From Nostoc sp. GT001 (lineage in GTDB: Bacteria; Cyanobacteriota; Cyanobacteriia; Cyanobacteriales; Nostocaceae), in the NCBI RefSeq assembly GCF_030382115.1, contig NZ_JAUDRJ010000003.1:5201165-5265164 (forward strand): a stretch of 64,000 bases of DNA, read 5' to 3'. Numbering within the stretch: the stretch's first letter is position 1; every line of letters starts with the position of its first letter. A program made the translations under genes and the position numbers. The notes beneath the pieces are model-generated. The model saw only the letters and a list, made by a program, of their open reading frames with translations, was not told the origin of the DNA and made no database searches. Shown piece after piece: positions 44,036 to 53,288 of this stretch.

Positions 44036-45172
44036 AGTCCACTTTCCTCAGCCAGTTTGAACAAGGTTGCTGCCCCTAGTCTAGGGGAAAGTGGGATGTG
44101 CAACGTCAAACTTGTAATTTTTCTGACTAGGAGTAGATTGAAAACTTTTGTAAATGAACGAAAGAGTAAGATTTCGGACGTTGACAATTCTTTGCGTTCA
44201 GCGATATCACGGTGTCTCGTTAGCGTAGCCTCTTGTAGAGAAGATAAACTTTGACATCCTCACCGAGCTAAAGGCGCTCTTAAGAAGGAGTAATGAGTAA
44301 TAAGTAACAAGTAATGAGTAAATACCCATTTTTCATCCACTATGAAACTCATTACTCCTTACTCATTACTTTAAAGCATTGCGTGAAGCCTTAGGATTCA
44401 GACCCAAATATGTGGTCACATAGCGATTTGCAGGATAATGCACCCATAACAAGGGTACTCAAAAAGTACGATTATTTCTGAATTCAGTAACTTGTGTTCC
44501 CTAGCTTAAATGCATGACTAGTCAGGCTCTTGCCAAGTTTTCTGTTCCACTAATTTTAGATTATTACTATATTTCTGCTGGTTCTGGTAATCAAGTAATA
44601 GTCAAGATGAAATATAGATAAATATTAATTTTTTAAATCTTTAAATATTACAATTTTTCTTTATCAATTTTTTATACAGTTAATAAATATGTAGATAAAA
44701 CATATTAATTATCCGGTACTTTGGCAAATTTTATTTAAACATCATCAAAACTTTTATATTCCTTTAAAAAAGGATATATTAATGTGAATATTTAAACAAA
44801 ATTCCATAAACAAGATAGACATAACACCGCGCTCTATTGTCAAATATGTAGAAGTCAAAGAATACTTAAGTAATCTATGTAAAGTTATTGCATTTGACTA
44901 ATTACGCATGTATTTGCTTTCTTGAGCATTGCTTGTCTGACGGAATATGCATCTGCACATTAGTGAAATTTAGAAGGTCTCAATAATTCAGTAATTTTTT
45001 GAAAGAAAACAAAGACTAATATCTTCCTCAACTAATTATTCATAATTAGCAATTACTGAATATATATTTATAGGTTAAATCAATGATTAGCTTATTATTA
45101 TGTTTATATCAAGCTTTATGATGCATTATTTGTTGAAATATTCAATGTAAAACTAATCCTGAAACATTAATC
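44036..45172. other. Long gene-free region upstream of the PA14 protein
   Basis: About 1.1 kb. At 44283-44370 heptamers (GAGTAATGAGTAATAAGTAA) and their inverted copies (ACTCATTACTCCTTACTCATT) can form a hairpin. CCCCTAGTCTAGGGG at about 44074-44088 is a short palindrome in the mgtE leader. A 35-codon frame at 44514-44621 (+) has no recognisable features. The remainder is AT-rich and probably carries the promoter of the downstream gene. Confidence 0.55.
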
Positions 45173-48100
45173 ATGGCATCAAATCAAAACTTATCAACAT
45201 CTGTAAGCCCAGTAATTACTACTAAATCATCTCTAGAAAGCATTGACCAGGGACAAACCAGCATTTCTGCTCGGTCTAGCCTAATCTCTCAAGGAGATGG
45301 ACTAAAGGCAGAGTATTACGACAACATCGACTTCACCAATCTCAAGCAAACTCGCATAGATCCGACGGTGAACTTTAACTGGGGCGCTGGTTCTCCCGAT
45401 CCGTCGATTGGTGTAGATACCTTCTCAGCGCGCTGGACAGGTCAGCTAGAAGCCAAGTACAGCGAAACTTATAACTTTTACACCACTAGTGATGATGGTG
45501 TGCGACTGTGGGTAAATGGTCAACAAATTATCAATAAGTTTGTCGATCAACCTGCCACACTATCTACCGGCTCAATCGCTCTGGTTGCAGGTCAAAAATA
45601 CGATATTAAACTTGAGTACTACGAAAATAAATCCAATGCCGTTTCTCAACTGGCTTGGTCAAGCACTTCTCAGGCAAAGGAAATCATTCCTCAGTCCCAA
45701 CTGTATAGTAATGTCAGCACACCTAGTAGTGGTAGTAGTGGCAACGGACTCAAAGGAGAGTACTACGACAACATCGACTTCACCAATCTCAAGCAAACTC
45801 GCATAGATCCGACGGTGAACTTTAACTGGGGCGCTGGTTCTCCCGATCCGTCGATTGGTGTAGATACCTTCTCAGCGCGCTGGACAGGTCAGCTAGAAGC
45901 CAAGTACAGCGAAACTTATAACTTTTACACCACTAGTGATGATGGTGTGCGACTGTGGGTAAATAGTCAACAAATTATCAATAAGTTTGTCGATCAACCT
46001 GCCACACTATCTACTGGCTCAATCGCCCTGGTTGCAGGTCAAAAATACGATATTAAACTTGAGTACTACGAAAATAAATCCAATGCCGTTTCTCAACTGG
46101 CTTGGTCAAGCACTTCTCAGGCAAAGGAAATCATTCCTCAGTCCCAACTGTATAGTAATGTCAGCACACTTGGTAGTGGCAATGGACTCAAAGGAGAGTA
46201 CTACGACAACATCGACTTCACTAACCTAAAGGTAACTACTACAAATCCGACGGTGAACTTTAATTGGGGCGCTAATTCTCCCGCTCCGTCGATTGAAGCA
46301 GATACCTTCTCAGCGCGCTGGACAGGTCAGGTAGAAGCCAAGTACAGCGAAACTTATAACTTTTACACCACTGCTGATGATGGTGTGCGACTGTGGGTGA
46401 ATGGTCAACAAATCATCAATCAGTTTATCGATCAACCTGCCACCGAATCCAGTGGCTCGATCGCACTAGTTGCAGGTCAGAAGTACGATATTAAACTTGA
46501 GTACTACGAAAATAAAAACAATGCCGTTTCTCAACTGCGTTGGTCAAGCGCCTCTCAGGTGAAAGAAATCATTCCTCAGTCTCAACTTTATTCACCAGTT
46601 CTTCAGACCGCTATCACATTAGGATCGTCTTCGATGACTGTGAACGAAGGCAGTGATAGTGTTACCGTTAAAATACTTAGAACTGGAGATTTAAGTAGTA
46701 CATCCTCAATCAAGTATGCAACTATAGCTAATACTGCCACAAAAGGAGTTGACTATGGGAGTGAAGGCATTGAAAGTGCTGGAACACTGACTTTTGCGGC
46801 GGGAGAAAGCAGCACGCAGGTATCCATTCCGATCAATGATGATTCCTCGATAGAAGCAGATGAAACCTTTAATTTTGTCATCGATCAGGCAGAGGGGGCA
46901 ACACTCGGAGTTCAAAGAACTCTCGCAATTACGATTCAAGACAACGATCGCTCCGGACTCGATTTCAGTCAGCCAGTAGTTAATGAGGGTGACGGCACTG
47001 CTAAGGTGATAGTTACACGGGGCAATGCTTCGGCGGCTGCTAGCGTGAACTACATAACCCAAGATGGGACTGCTAAAGCTGGATCTGACTACCAGGCTGT
47101 ATCTGGAAGCTTGAGTTTTGTAGTTGGACAAACCAGCAACACTATTGTTATCCCCATTCTTAATGACAGTATTGGGGAATCAAATGAAACATTTGCTTTA
47201 AAGTTCAGTAACGCAGTTGGAGTGCAGCTCACTAATCAAGAAACAAGTATCAGTATTATTGATAATGACTCTGGTAACTTTGCTTTAGATACGGTAGTTT
47301 CTGGTTTGAATCAACCCACAGCTTTTGAATGGGCACCTGATGGTAACAGCATGTTCATTGCCCAGAAAAATGGGGTAGTGCGAGTCACGAAAAACGGTAC
47401 CTTATTAGCTACACCATTTACTGATATTCGCGGACAAGTAAATGATACGCGCGATCGCGGTCTGTTAGGCATTGCTGTACATCCAGATTTTGGCAAAAGT
47501 CCAAACGGCAACAACTATGTTTACCTGTTGTATACCTACGATCCACCAGAAACTAATACAAGCAATTCTAAGAACAATCCCAATAGCACATTAGACGATC
47601 CTGACCAGAATGGGAATCGGACTGCACGGCTAAGTCGCTTTACAGCCGACCCCAACACTAATTACACTACTGCGATCGCTGGCAGCGAAGTTGTACTACT
47701 CGGCACAAATGGCACTTGGGCGAATATTGTCAAGCCAGATGGAAATAGTACAAATGTCACACTTGGCTATGCACCATCAGGAATTCTCAACAGAGATACT
47801 GGTAAGCCGTTTACCAGCTTGCAGGATTATCTCAATAATCTCGATAAAGTCCAAAATGTCCAGAATTTTATAGCTAATGATAGTGAATCTCACTCAGTTG
47901 GTTCTGTGCGTTTTGGTACTGATGGCTCTCTGTTTGTGAGCTTAGGAGATGGTACTTCCTACAATGGAGTAGACCCCAGAGCAATTCGCGTCCAGGATAA
48001 GAATAATCTATCCGGCAAGATTCTGCGGATTGACCCGATTACTGGTAAAGGCTTATCAAGCAATCCTTTCTACAACGGTGACGCCAATAGCAATATTTCC

Positions 48101-48652
48101 AAAGTTTATGACTTGGGTCTGCGTAACCCCTTCCGTTTCACAATTGATAAAAAGACCAATACCCCTGTAATTGGCGATGTTGGCTTAGGTACTTACGAAG
48201 AGGTCAATATCGGAAAACCAGGAGCTAACTTTGGCTGGCCATTCTATGAAGGTGGCCTTGATGCAAATGGTAATGTCGTCAGTCTGAAACAACCAGTCTA
48301 CGCTAATTTAGATGCAGCAAAAGCCTTCTATAATAGTGGCTCATCTGTTACAGAACCACTGTACACTTACAAGCATTCTGGTTCTAATTCGATCCTTGTG
48401 GGTGACTTTTACACAGGTAATACTTTCCCTTCAATCTATCAAGGTGCCTTATTCATTGGTGATTTCAGTCAAGGAACTATCGATGCTTTGATATTAGATA
48501 GTCAAGGTAAAGTTACCTCAGTTAAGCGGTTTGCTTCCACAGCAGACAGACCTAATCTAGGACTGCCTACACAAATCACCACTGGTCCTGATGGTAATCT
48601 GTATTACGCAAACTTGATCGGAGGCGAGATCGATCGCTTCCGACCTGTTTAG
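45173..48652 (+). CDS. Triple PA14, double Calx-beta, glucose/sorbosone dehydrogenase-like protein
   Basis: A 1159-aa modular protein. Three PA14 domains (about 40-185, 190-330, 336-475; each with GLK(A/G)EYYDNIDFTNL, SDDGVRLWVN and KYDIKLEYYEN) are followed by two Calx-beta modules (about 480-595 and 600-700, with the Asp-rich end SIEADETF and NESNETF-like motifs) and a six-bladed sugar-dehydrogenase-type propeller (about 705-1159: RDRGLLGIAVHPDF, HSVGSVRFGTDGSL, GLRNPFRF, GANFGWPFYEGG). PA14 and Calx-beta point to binding of carbohydrate and Ca2+ outside the cell. No Sec signal is seen, so type I secretion is possible. It could oxidise sugars with PQQ or only bind them. Confidence 0.85.
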   Translation: MASNQNLSTSVSPVITTKSSLESIDQGQTSISARSSLISQGDGLKAEYYDNIDFTNLKQTRIDPTVNFNWGAGSPDPSIGVDTFSARWTGQLEAKYSETYNFYTTSDDGVRLWVNGQQIINKFVDQPATLSTGSIALVAGQKYDIKLEYYENKSNAVSQLAWSSTSQAKEIIPQSQLYSNVSTPSSGSSGNGLKGEYYDNIDFTNLKQTRIDPTVNFNWGAGSPDPSIGVDTFSARWTGQLEAKYSETYNFYTTSDDGVRLWVNSQQIINKFVDQPATLSTGSIALVAGQKYDIKLEYYENKSNAVSQLAWSSTSQAKEIIPQSQLYSNVSTLGSGNGLKGEYYDNIDFTNLKVTTTNPTVNFNWGANSPAPSIEADTFSARWTGQVEAKYSETYNFYTTADDGVRLWVNGQQIINQFIDQPATESSGSIALVAGQKYDIKLEYYENKNNAVSQLRWSSASQVKEIIPQSQLYSPVLQTAITLGSSSMTVNEGSDSVTVKILRTGDLSSTSSIKYATIANTATKGVDYGSEGIESAGTLTFAAGESSTQVSIPINDDSSIEADETFNFVIDQAEGATLGVQRTLAITIQDNDRSGLDFSQPVVNEGDGTAKVIVTRGNASAAASVNYITQDGTAKAGSDYQAVSGSLSFVVGQTSNTIVIPILNDSIGESNETFALKFSNAVGVQLTNQETSISIIDNDSGNFALDTVVSGLNQPTAFEWAPDGNSMFIAQKNGVVRVTKNGTLLATPFTDIRGQVNDTRDRGLLGIAVHPDFGKSPNGNNYVYLLYTYDPPETNTSNSKNNPNSTLDDPDQNGNRTARLSRFTADPNTNYTTAIAGSEVVLLGTNGTWANIVKPDGNSTNVTLGYAPSGILNRDTGKPFTSLQDYLNNLDKVQNVQNFIANDSESHSVGSVRFGTDGSLFVSLGDGTSYNGVDPRAIRVQDKNNLSGKILRIDPITGKGLSSNPFYNGDANSNISKVYDLGLRNPFRFTIDKKTNTPVIGDVGLGTYEEVNIGKPGANFGWPFYEGGLDANGNVVSLKQPVYANLDAAKAFYNSGSSVTEPLYTYKHSGSNSILVGDFYTGNTFPSIYQGALFIGDFSQGTIDALILDSQGKVTSVKRFASTADRPNLGLPTQITTGPDGNLYYANLIGGEIDRFRPV
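45299..46600 (+). repeat. Three PA14-coding repeats, the first two nearly identical
   Basis: Units start at 45299, 45746 and 46184 (spacing 447 and 438 bp). Units 1 and 2 differ at only a few bases, such as GGT to AGT (Gly to Ser in WVNGQQ/WVNSQQ), while unit 3 is more diverged. This marks a recent duplication. Confidence 0.92.
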
Positions 48653-48790
48653 AGATGACTTGAAGGAGGCAGAAGGCAGGAAATAAACTCTTGATGTCTG
48701 ATTTTGACTCCTGTACTTTATACTTCATCTAGTTGAAAACTGCTGTATCAGTTATCAGTGAACAGTCCTCTAACTGTTCACTGATTTTGC

Positions 48791-50341
48791 TCAAGATAAC
48801 TTTGTCAGAAATCCCAAGAATTTTTTGGTATTTGATGTTAAAAGTGTTCGACGATAAGCATCAGCGGCTTTTTTAATCGCTTCGGCTTGAGTGGGATAAG
48901 GATGAATTACACTGCTTAACTTGCTCAAACCGAGCTTATTCACCATTGCCGTAGTCACTTCTGAAATCATCTCCCCCGCGTGACTAGCGACAATAGTTGC
49001 ACCGATAATTTCATCAGACCCCTTTTTATGGTGGATTTTGAGAAATCCTAACTCTTCACCATCTGCGATCGCTCGGTCTACACTATTAAAAGGTATCTTA
49101 ATTGTCGTCACCTCAATACCCAATTTCTGCGCTTCGTGTTCGTATAACCCTACGTGAGCAATTTCTGGGTCAGTATAAGTTACCCAAGGCATCACCAAAC
49201 TACTGAGTTTCGAGCGTCCTATGCCAAAGGGAGAAAACAGGGTATTTTTAATTACAATCCGCGCCGCTGCATCAGCAGCATGGGTAAACTTCCAGTTCAT
49301 GCAGATATCGCCAGCTGCATAAATTTTGGGATTGGTCGTCTGGAGGTAATCATTTACCTTTACGCCTTGGTGCTTGTCATATTCTACACCCACAGCTTCT
49401 AAATTTAGATTTTCGACATTTGGCGATCGCCCCGCACCGACTAAAATTTCATCGACTGTCACCGAATCTCGATGACCGTTGGAGGAAAAGTAAAGCCGTT
49501 TCCCTTCGGTGACAGTTACCACTTCTTCCAATTTGGAATTCAGCACTACGCGAATTCCTTCGTTAATCAAAACTTTTTGGAGAATTTTAGCCGCTTCAGC
49601 GTCTTCTTTGTTCAGGAGATGAGAACCGCTATGGAAAAGCACCACCTCAGAACCCAAGCGCCGGAAAGCTTGCGCCAATTCGCAACCAATGGGGCCACCG
49701 CCAATCACCGCCAAACGTTCCGGTCGTTGAATCAGAGAAAAAACCGTCTCATTAGTTAGATAACCCGCCTGTTCAATTCCCGGAATTGACAGTTGTGCAG
49801 CTCTTGCGCCAGTAGCAATTACAGCCTTTTTAAACTTGAGGGTTTTGTCGCCAACTTCCACGGTATTTTTACTTGCAAATCGACCGCTACCCAAAAAGAC
49901 ATCGACACCCAACTTTTTAAACCGTTCCGCCGAGTCATTAGGGCTGATATCAGCCCTGATTCGCCGCATCCTGTCCATGACTTTGGGAAAATCAACATCT
50001 ATATTATGTTGGGGAATATTAACTCCCAAATCTTTAGCATTCCAGATTTCGCCAACAACGCGGGCAGAGCGAATAATAGTTTTAGATGGTACGCAACCAA
50101 CATTTAAGCAATCTCCACCCATGAGATGCTTTTCAATTAACGCCACTTTTAAACCCAAATCCAGACCCGCAGCACCCGCTGCCACCACTAATCCTGCTGT
50201 ACCAGCACCAATTACTACCAAGTCGTAAACATCGGCAGGTTGAGGATTAACCCAATTTGGCGGATGGACGTAAGACACCAACTTTTGGTTATACTCGTCA
50301 ATTGGGCGAACTGTGACTCTCTCTAAATCTGAATTGGTCAT
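48791..50341 (-). CDS. MerA-like FAD/NAD disulfide oxidoreductase
   Basis: A 516-aa flavoprotein of the pyridine nucleotide-disulfide family. It has the FAD motif VVIGAGTAGLVVAAGAA, the redox-active GGDCLNVGCVPSK (two Cys), the NAD motif AVIGGGPIGCELAQ, the second FAD motif IYAAGDIC and the C-terminal dimerisation region with HPYPTQAEAI. It is often annotated as mercuric reductase, but it lacks both the N-terminal HMA domain and the C-terminal Cys pair of true MerA. A general reductase role, perhaps linked to the TVP38 proteins next to it, is more likely. Confidence 0.88.
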   Translation of the reverse strand: MTNSDLERVTVRPIDEYNQKLVSYVHPPNWVNPQPADVYDLVVIGAGTAGLVVAAGAAGLDLGLKVALIEKHLMGGDCLNVGCVPSKTIIRSARVVGEIWNAKDLGVNIPQHNIDVDFPKVMDRMRRIRADISPNDSAERFKKLGVDVFLGSGRFASKNTVEVGDKTLKFKKAVIATGARAAQLSIPGIEQAGYLTNETVFSLIQRPERLAVIGGGPIGCELAQAFRRLGSEVVLFHSGSHLLNKEDAEAAKILQKVLINEGIRVVLNSKLEEVVTVTEGKRLYFSSNGHRDSVTVDEILVGAGRSPNVENLNLEAVGVEYDKHQGVKVNDYLQTTNPKIYAAGDICMNWKFTHAADAAARIVIKNTLFSPFGIGRSKLSSLVMPWVTYTDPEIAHVGLYEHEAQKLGIEVTTIKIPFNSVDRAIADGEELGFLKIHHKKGSDEIIGATIVASHAGEMISEVTTAMVNKLGLSKLSSVIHPYPTQAEAIKKAADAYRRTLLTSNTKKFLGFLTKLS

Positions 50342-50499
50342 TGGCAGAACCTCTTTTAAAATTAAGAATCCCGATTAATTTAGGCGGCTCAGTCTTTTAT
50401 TTTTATGCTTGTCTAATAAGGAATACAGCCTTTGAATTGTTTTGTCCGTTTGGGAATTGACAGATACGATTGAACCTTTCCTGTTTCAAATCTCGTTTT

Positions 50500-50605
50500 C
50501 AGCCTCCGCCTGGAAATGCTTCTCCTGGCGGCAGAGCCGCCAGCAAGGGAGGCGGAGCCTCTAGAACGGCATCCCCAGTCTGAGACTGGGAACGAGACAA
50601 ATTGA
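50500..50605. repeat. GC-rich dispersed palindromes
   Basis: Between the flavoprotein and TVP38 genes lie CTGGCGGCAGAGCCGCCAG (hairpin), GAGGCGGAGCCTC (hairpin) and CCCCAGTCTGAGACTGGG (hairpin), a compound repeat common in Nostoc-like genomes. The remaining part of 50342-50707 holds no gene that I can support. Confidence 0.75.
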
Positions 50606-50707
50606 CAGATATGATTGAAGCTTTTCTGTATAAACGTTTCAGCAATCAATAATTTACAGAAATTTGCAGTTTAATAGACCACAGTAGGGTAGCACAACTG
50701 TCCACCT

Positions 50708-51550
50708 CTACAATTCCTCTTCTAAAGCTTTGCGGGCAATCCGGGTTACATAAACTGTAACGGCGACTGTCGCAATCAAACCCAAGATGCGAATTGCCCA
50801 TTGTAAAGTTGGGTTGGTAGGTTGAGTCTCAGTCCCAATCATCGCCAGATTACCTGCAAGGGAACCAATATAAACGTACATGATGGTTCCAGGAATCATC
50901 CCTAGAGAGCCGATGAAGTAATCTTGAAGTGAAACTCCCGTGATGCCAAAGGCATAGTTGAGCAAATTGAAAGGAAATATGGGAGACAGTCGCGTTAACA
51001 GGACAATTTTTAATCCTTCTTTACCTACCGCTTGGTCAATGGCGGCAAATTTTTTGTTATCTGCAATTTTACCAGCAACCCAACCCCTTGCTAAATAACG
51101 TCCGACGAGGAAAGCAGCGGTAGCGCCAAGGGTTGCACCGATAAACACGTAGAGAGAACCCCAAACTGCGCCAAAAATTACACCAGCCCCCAAAGTGAGA
51201 ATAGAACCAGGGAAAAAAGCAACGGTAGCGACAATATAAATAGCAATAAAAGCTATGGCTCCTAACGCACCTAGGCTTTCAATCCACTGCAAGGCTTCGC
51301 GTAAAATTGCTTGGGGATTGAAAGAATTTGAATTTGCCAATTCTTGTGCCAAAGCCGGGTCTGTGTTTAATGAGAAACTACTTGCCAATATTATTAATAT
51401 TAATGCGCAGAGGTTAAAAAACTTCTGGAAGTTTCTGGCATCAATACTTTTAACACTTCGGCTTCGCTCACTGTTAAAGCCGAGCGGAGTCGTTCGCGTA
51501 GCGTCTCGCAGAGAGGCTTTAAATATCTGAATGATTGTTAGTTTTTTCAT
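50708..51550 (-). CDS. TVP38/TMEM64-family membrane protein with repeat-derived N-terminus
   Basis: A 280-aa integral membrane protein of the DedA/TVP38 superfamily (SNARE-associated PF09335). Typical pieces are FFPGSILTLGAGVIFG, GATLGATAAFLVGRYLARGW, LTRLSPIFPFNLLNYAFG and PGTIMYVYIGSLAGN. Residues about 13-35 (SLRDATRTTPLGFNSERSRS) are encoded by a dispersed repeat at 51450-51518 and are absent from the sister protein. The reading frame overlaps the end of the upstream TVP38 gene by 32 bp. A role in lipid scrambling or membrane homeostasis is known for DedA relatives, not shown here. Confidence 0.85.
   Translation of the reverse strand: MKKLTIIQIFKASLRDATRTTPLGFNSERSRSVKSIDARNFQKFFNLCALILIILASSFSLNTDPALAQELANSNSFNPQAILREALQWIESLGALGAIAFIAIYIVATVAFFPGSILTLGAGVIFGAVWGSLYVFIGATLGATAAFLVGRYLARGWVAGKIADNKKFAAIDQAVGKEGLKIVLLTRLSPIFPFNLLNYAFGITGVSLQDYFIGSLGMIPGTIMYVYIGSLAGNLAMIGTETQPTNPTLQWAIRILGLIATVAVTVYVTRIARKALEEEL
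51450..51518. repeat. Dispersed repeat inside the second TVP38 gene
   Basis: The stretch includes TTCGCGTAGCGTCTCGCAGA and GGCTTCGCTCACTGTTAAAGCCGAGC. It lies in the N-terminal coding part in frame, between the start codon and the first membrane helix. Confidence 0.75.
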
Positions 51551-52277
51551 GGGTTGTGATTTCTTCTACTGCCACACTTTGAGCTAATGCTTTCTGAGCA
51601 ATTTTTGTGATATACACAGTCACAGCAACGGTAGCAATCAACCCAACTACTCGCATTATCCATTGCCAGATTTGAGTTTCTGGAGTAATTGGTTGATGAG
51701 AGGTGTTAATCATGGCAAGATTCCCAGCTAAAGAACCAATATAAACGTACATTACACTACCGGGAATAATGCCGAAGGAACCTAATATATAGTCTTTGAG
51801 AGAAACCTGTGTTACTCCAAATGCATAATTTAATAAATTGAAGGGAAAGATAGGAGAGAGACGAGTTAGCAAAACAATTTTCCATCCCTCTTTGGAAACT
51901 GCTAAATCAATCGCTTTAAATTTAGGATGTTTTTCCATTTGTCGAGAAACCCAATCCCGTGACAGGTAGCGTCCAATAATAAAAGCCAAGGTTGCTCCAA
52001 TTGTTGCAGCAATTAGCACATATATTGATCCCCAAAATACACCAAACAGACAACCACCTTTGAGGGTTAGAAGAGAACCCGGTATAAACAGTAATGTTGC
52101 CAAGTTGTAAATAACTATGTAGGCGATAGGCCCTAAAACACCCAAACTTTCAACCCAAATGACTAAAGTTTGTAAAAGTCCCTGAAAGTTTAACTGTTTA
52201 GCAGCAATTATGAAAGTGACAGCGAGGCAACTTAGGAGTAGTAGTTTGAGTTTGGAATTTAATAAACGCTTGTTCAT
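51519..52277 (-). CDS. TVP38/TMEM64-family membrane protein
   Basis: A 252-aa paralogue of the next gene, with the same motifs (FIPGSLLTLKGGCLFG, GATLAFIIGRYLSRDW, LTRLSPIFPFNLLNYAFG, PGSVMYVYIGSLAGN) and five to six hydrophobic helices. The tandem pair probably arose by duplication. The C-terminal tail (HEKTNNHSDI) overlaps the start of the sister gene by 32 bp, so the two are co-transcribed. Directly upstream lies an array of 21-bp tandem repeats. Confidence 0.88.
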   Translation of the reverse strand: MNKRLLNSKLKLLLLSCLAVTFIIAAKQLNFQGLLQTLVIWVESLGVLGPIAYIVIYNLATLLFIPGSLLTLKGGCLFGVFWGSIYVLIAATIGATLAFIIGRYLSRDWVSRQMEKHPKFKAIDLAVSKEGWKIVLLTRLSPIFPFNLLNYAFGVTQVSLKDYILGSFGIIPGSVMYVYIGSLAGNLAMINTSHQPITPETQIWQWIMRVVGLIATVAVTVYITKIAQKALAQSVAVEEITTHEKTNNHSDI

Positions 52278-52287
52278 TTTTATAAAT

Positions 52288-52518
52288 TTGACCTTCTAAG
52301 GCTCGACGTTGACCTTTTGAGGCTCAACTTTGACCTTCGGAGGCTCAACTTTGACCTTCTGAGGCTCGACGTTGACCTTCTGAGGCTCAACTTTGACCTT
52401 CTGAGGCTCAATGTTGACTTTTTGAGGCTCAACTTTGACCTTCTGAGGCTCAATGTTGACTTTTTGAGGCTCAACTTTGACCTTCTGAGGCTTGACGTTG
52501 ACCTTCTGAGGCTCAACT
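52288..52518. repeat. Eleven tandem copies of a 21-bp unit
   Basis: The unit TTGACCTTCTGAGGCTCAAC(T/G) is repeated 11 times with few changes (231 bp). It lies between the glycosyltransferase stop and the TVP38 start. Because the unit is a multiple of three, both strands stay open: the minus strand would encode SLRRSKL heptads ending 2 bp before the TVP38 ATG, the plus strand LRLNFDL heptads. I regard it as non-coding unless shown otherwise. Confidence 0.95.
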
Positions 52519-52577
52519 TTAAAATTTACACCTCAAATCCAATGCCCCTAAGATATACTACCCACATGAGAAACAGC

Positions 52578-53288
52578 TTAAAGCCTCTTAAATTTTTCTC
52601 GGCGATACCAGCTACAAATTCGCTCAGGTGAAACACCGAGCAAATAAGCAATAATTACTATTTGATTGAGTAGCGTAGTTTTCAATACTCCCTTTTGCAA
52701 CCATCTACGGGCTGAGGTGACAACTGGTGTAGGAATAATTACAACGTGTCCGATGCCTTTTAAACGACGCATGAGTTCAAAATCTTCCATGATAGGCAAT
52801 TCGGGAAAGCCACCTATTTGCTGAAATACTTCCTTAGTTAAAAAAATTGCTTGGTCGCCATAGGGAATTTGGTAAAAATGCGATCGCACATTTACCCCCC
52901 ACTCTACCCATCGTAAACTTAAAAGTGACGCATCAATCCGCAACTTAAAAGCACCAGCCACAATCCCAGGCTGTTGTAATGCCGTGCGAATCATCTCATC
53001 AAACCCAGTTGGCAAACGGGTATCTGCATGGAGAAATAACAGAATTTCGCCGCTAGCCGCTACAGCACCCGCGTTCATTTGCACAGCACGACCGGGAGAT
53101 GATGAGATAACTTTGACATTTAAAGACTGAGCGATCGCTACAGTATCATCACTAGAGCCACCATCGACTACAATGACTTCTATATTTAGATTGGCTTGAG
53201 TAGTAGCAATAGCTTTTTTAATATTCCCCGCTTCATTAATAGCCGGAATAATAATCGAAATTTTAGCAGCGTCAATACTCTCACTCAT
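52578..53288 (-). CDS. Family 2 glycosyltransferase (TIGR04283 type)
   Basis: A 236-aa cytosolic GT-A enzyme: IIIPAINEAGNI, IEVIVVDGGSSDDTV (nucleotide-sugar binding), LFLHADTRLP (the DxD-like metal site as HAD) and the late MEDFELMRRLK region with W-rich end. It belongs to the TIGR04283 group, found near arsenosugar-type and TVP38 genes. The ATG at 53288 overlaps the stop of the Trypco1 gene by 4 bp (ATGA), so it is translationally coupled to it. The acceptor is unknown. Confidence 0.85.
   Translation of the reverse strand: MSESIDAAKISIIIPAINEAGNIKKAIATTQANLNIEVIVVDGGSSDDTVAIAQSLNVKVISSSPGRAVQMNAGAVAASGEILLFLHADTRLPTGFDEMIRTALQQPGIVAGAFKLRIDASLLSLRWVEWGVNVRSHFYQIPYGDQAIFLTKEVFQQIGGFPELPIMEDFELMRRLKGIGHVVIIPTPVVTSARRWLQKGVLKTTLLNQIVIIAYLLGVSPERICSWYRREKFKRL

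Noticed and set aside
44057..44254. 65-aa plus-strand frame in the mgtE leader
   Set aside because: No ribosome-binding site, no motif, and low-complexity upstream DNA; likely chance.
48791..50341. Annotation as true mercuric reductase MerA
   Set aside because: The C-terminal Cys pair and the N-terminal metal-binding domain of MerA are missing, and no merR/merT/merP lies nearby.
50413..50649. 78-aa minus-strand frame between the flavoprotein and TVP38 genes
   Set aside because: It consists mostly of GC-rich dispersed palindromes and has no start context or recognisable motif.
52317..52631. 104-aa plus-strand frame of LRLNFDL heptads
   Set aside because: It is the translation of the 21-bp tandem array; the unit length keeps every stop-free frame open, and it then runs antisense into the glycosyltransferase gene.
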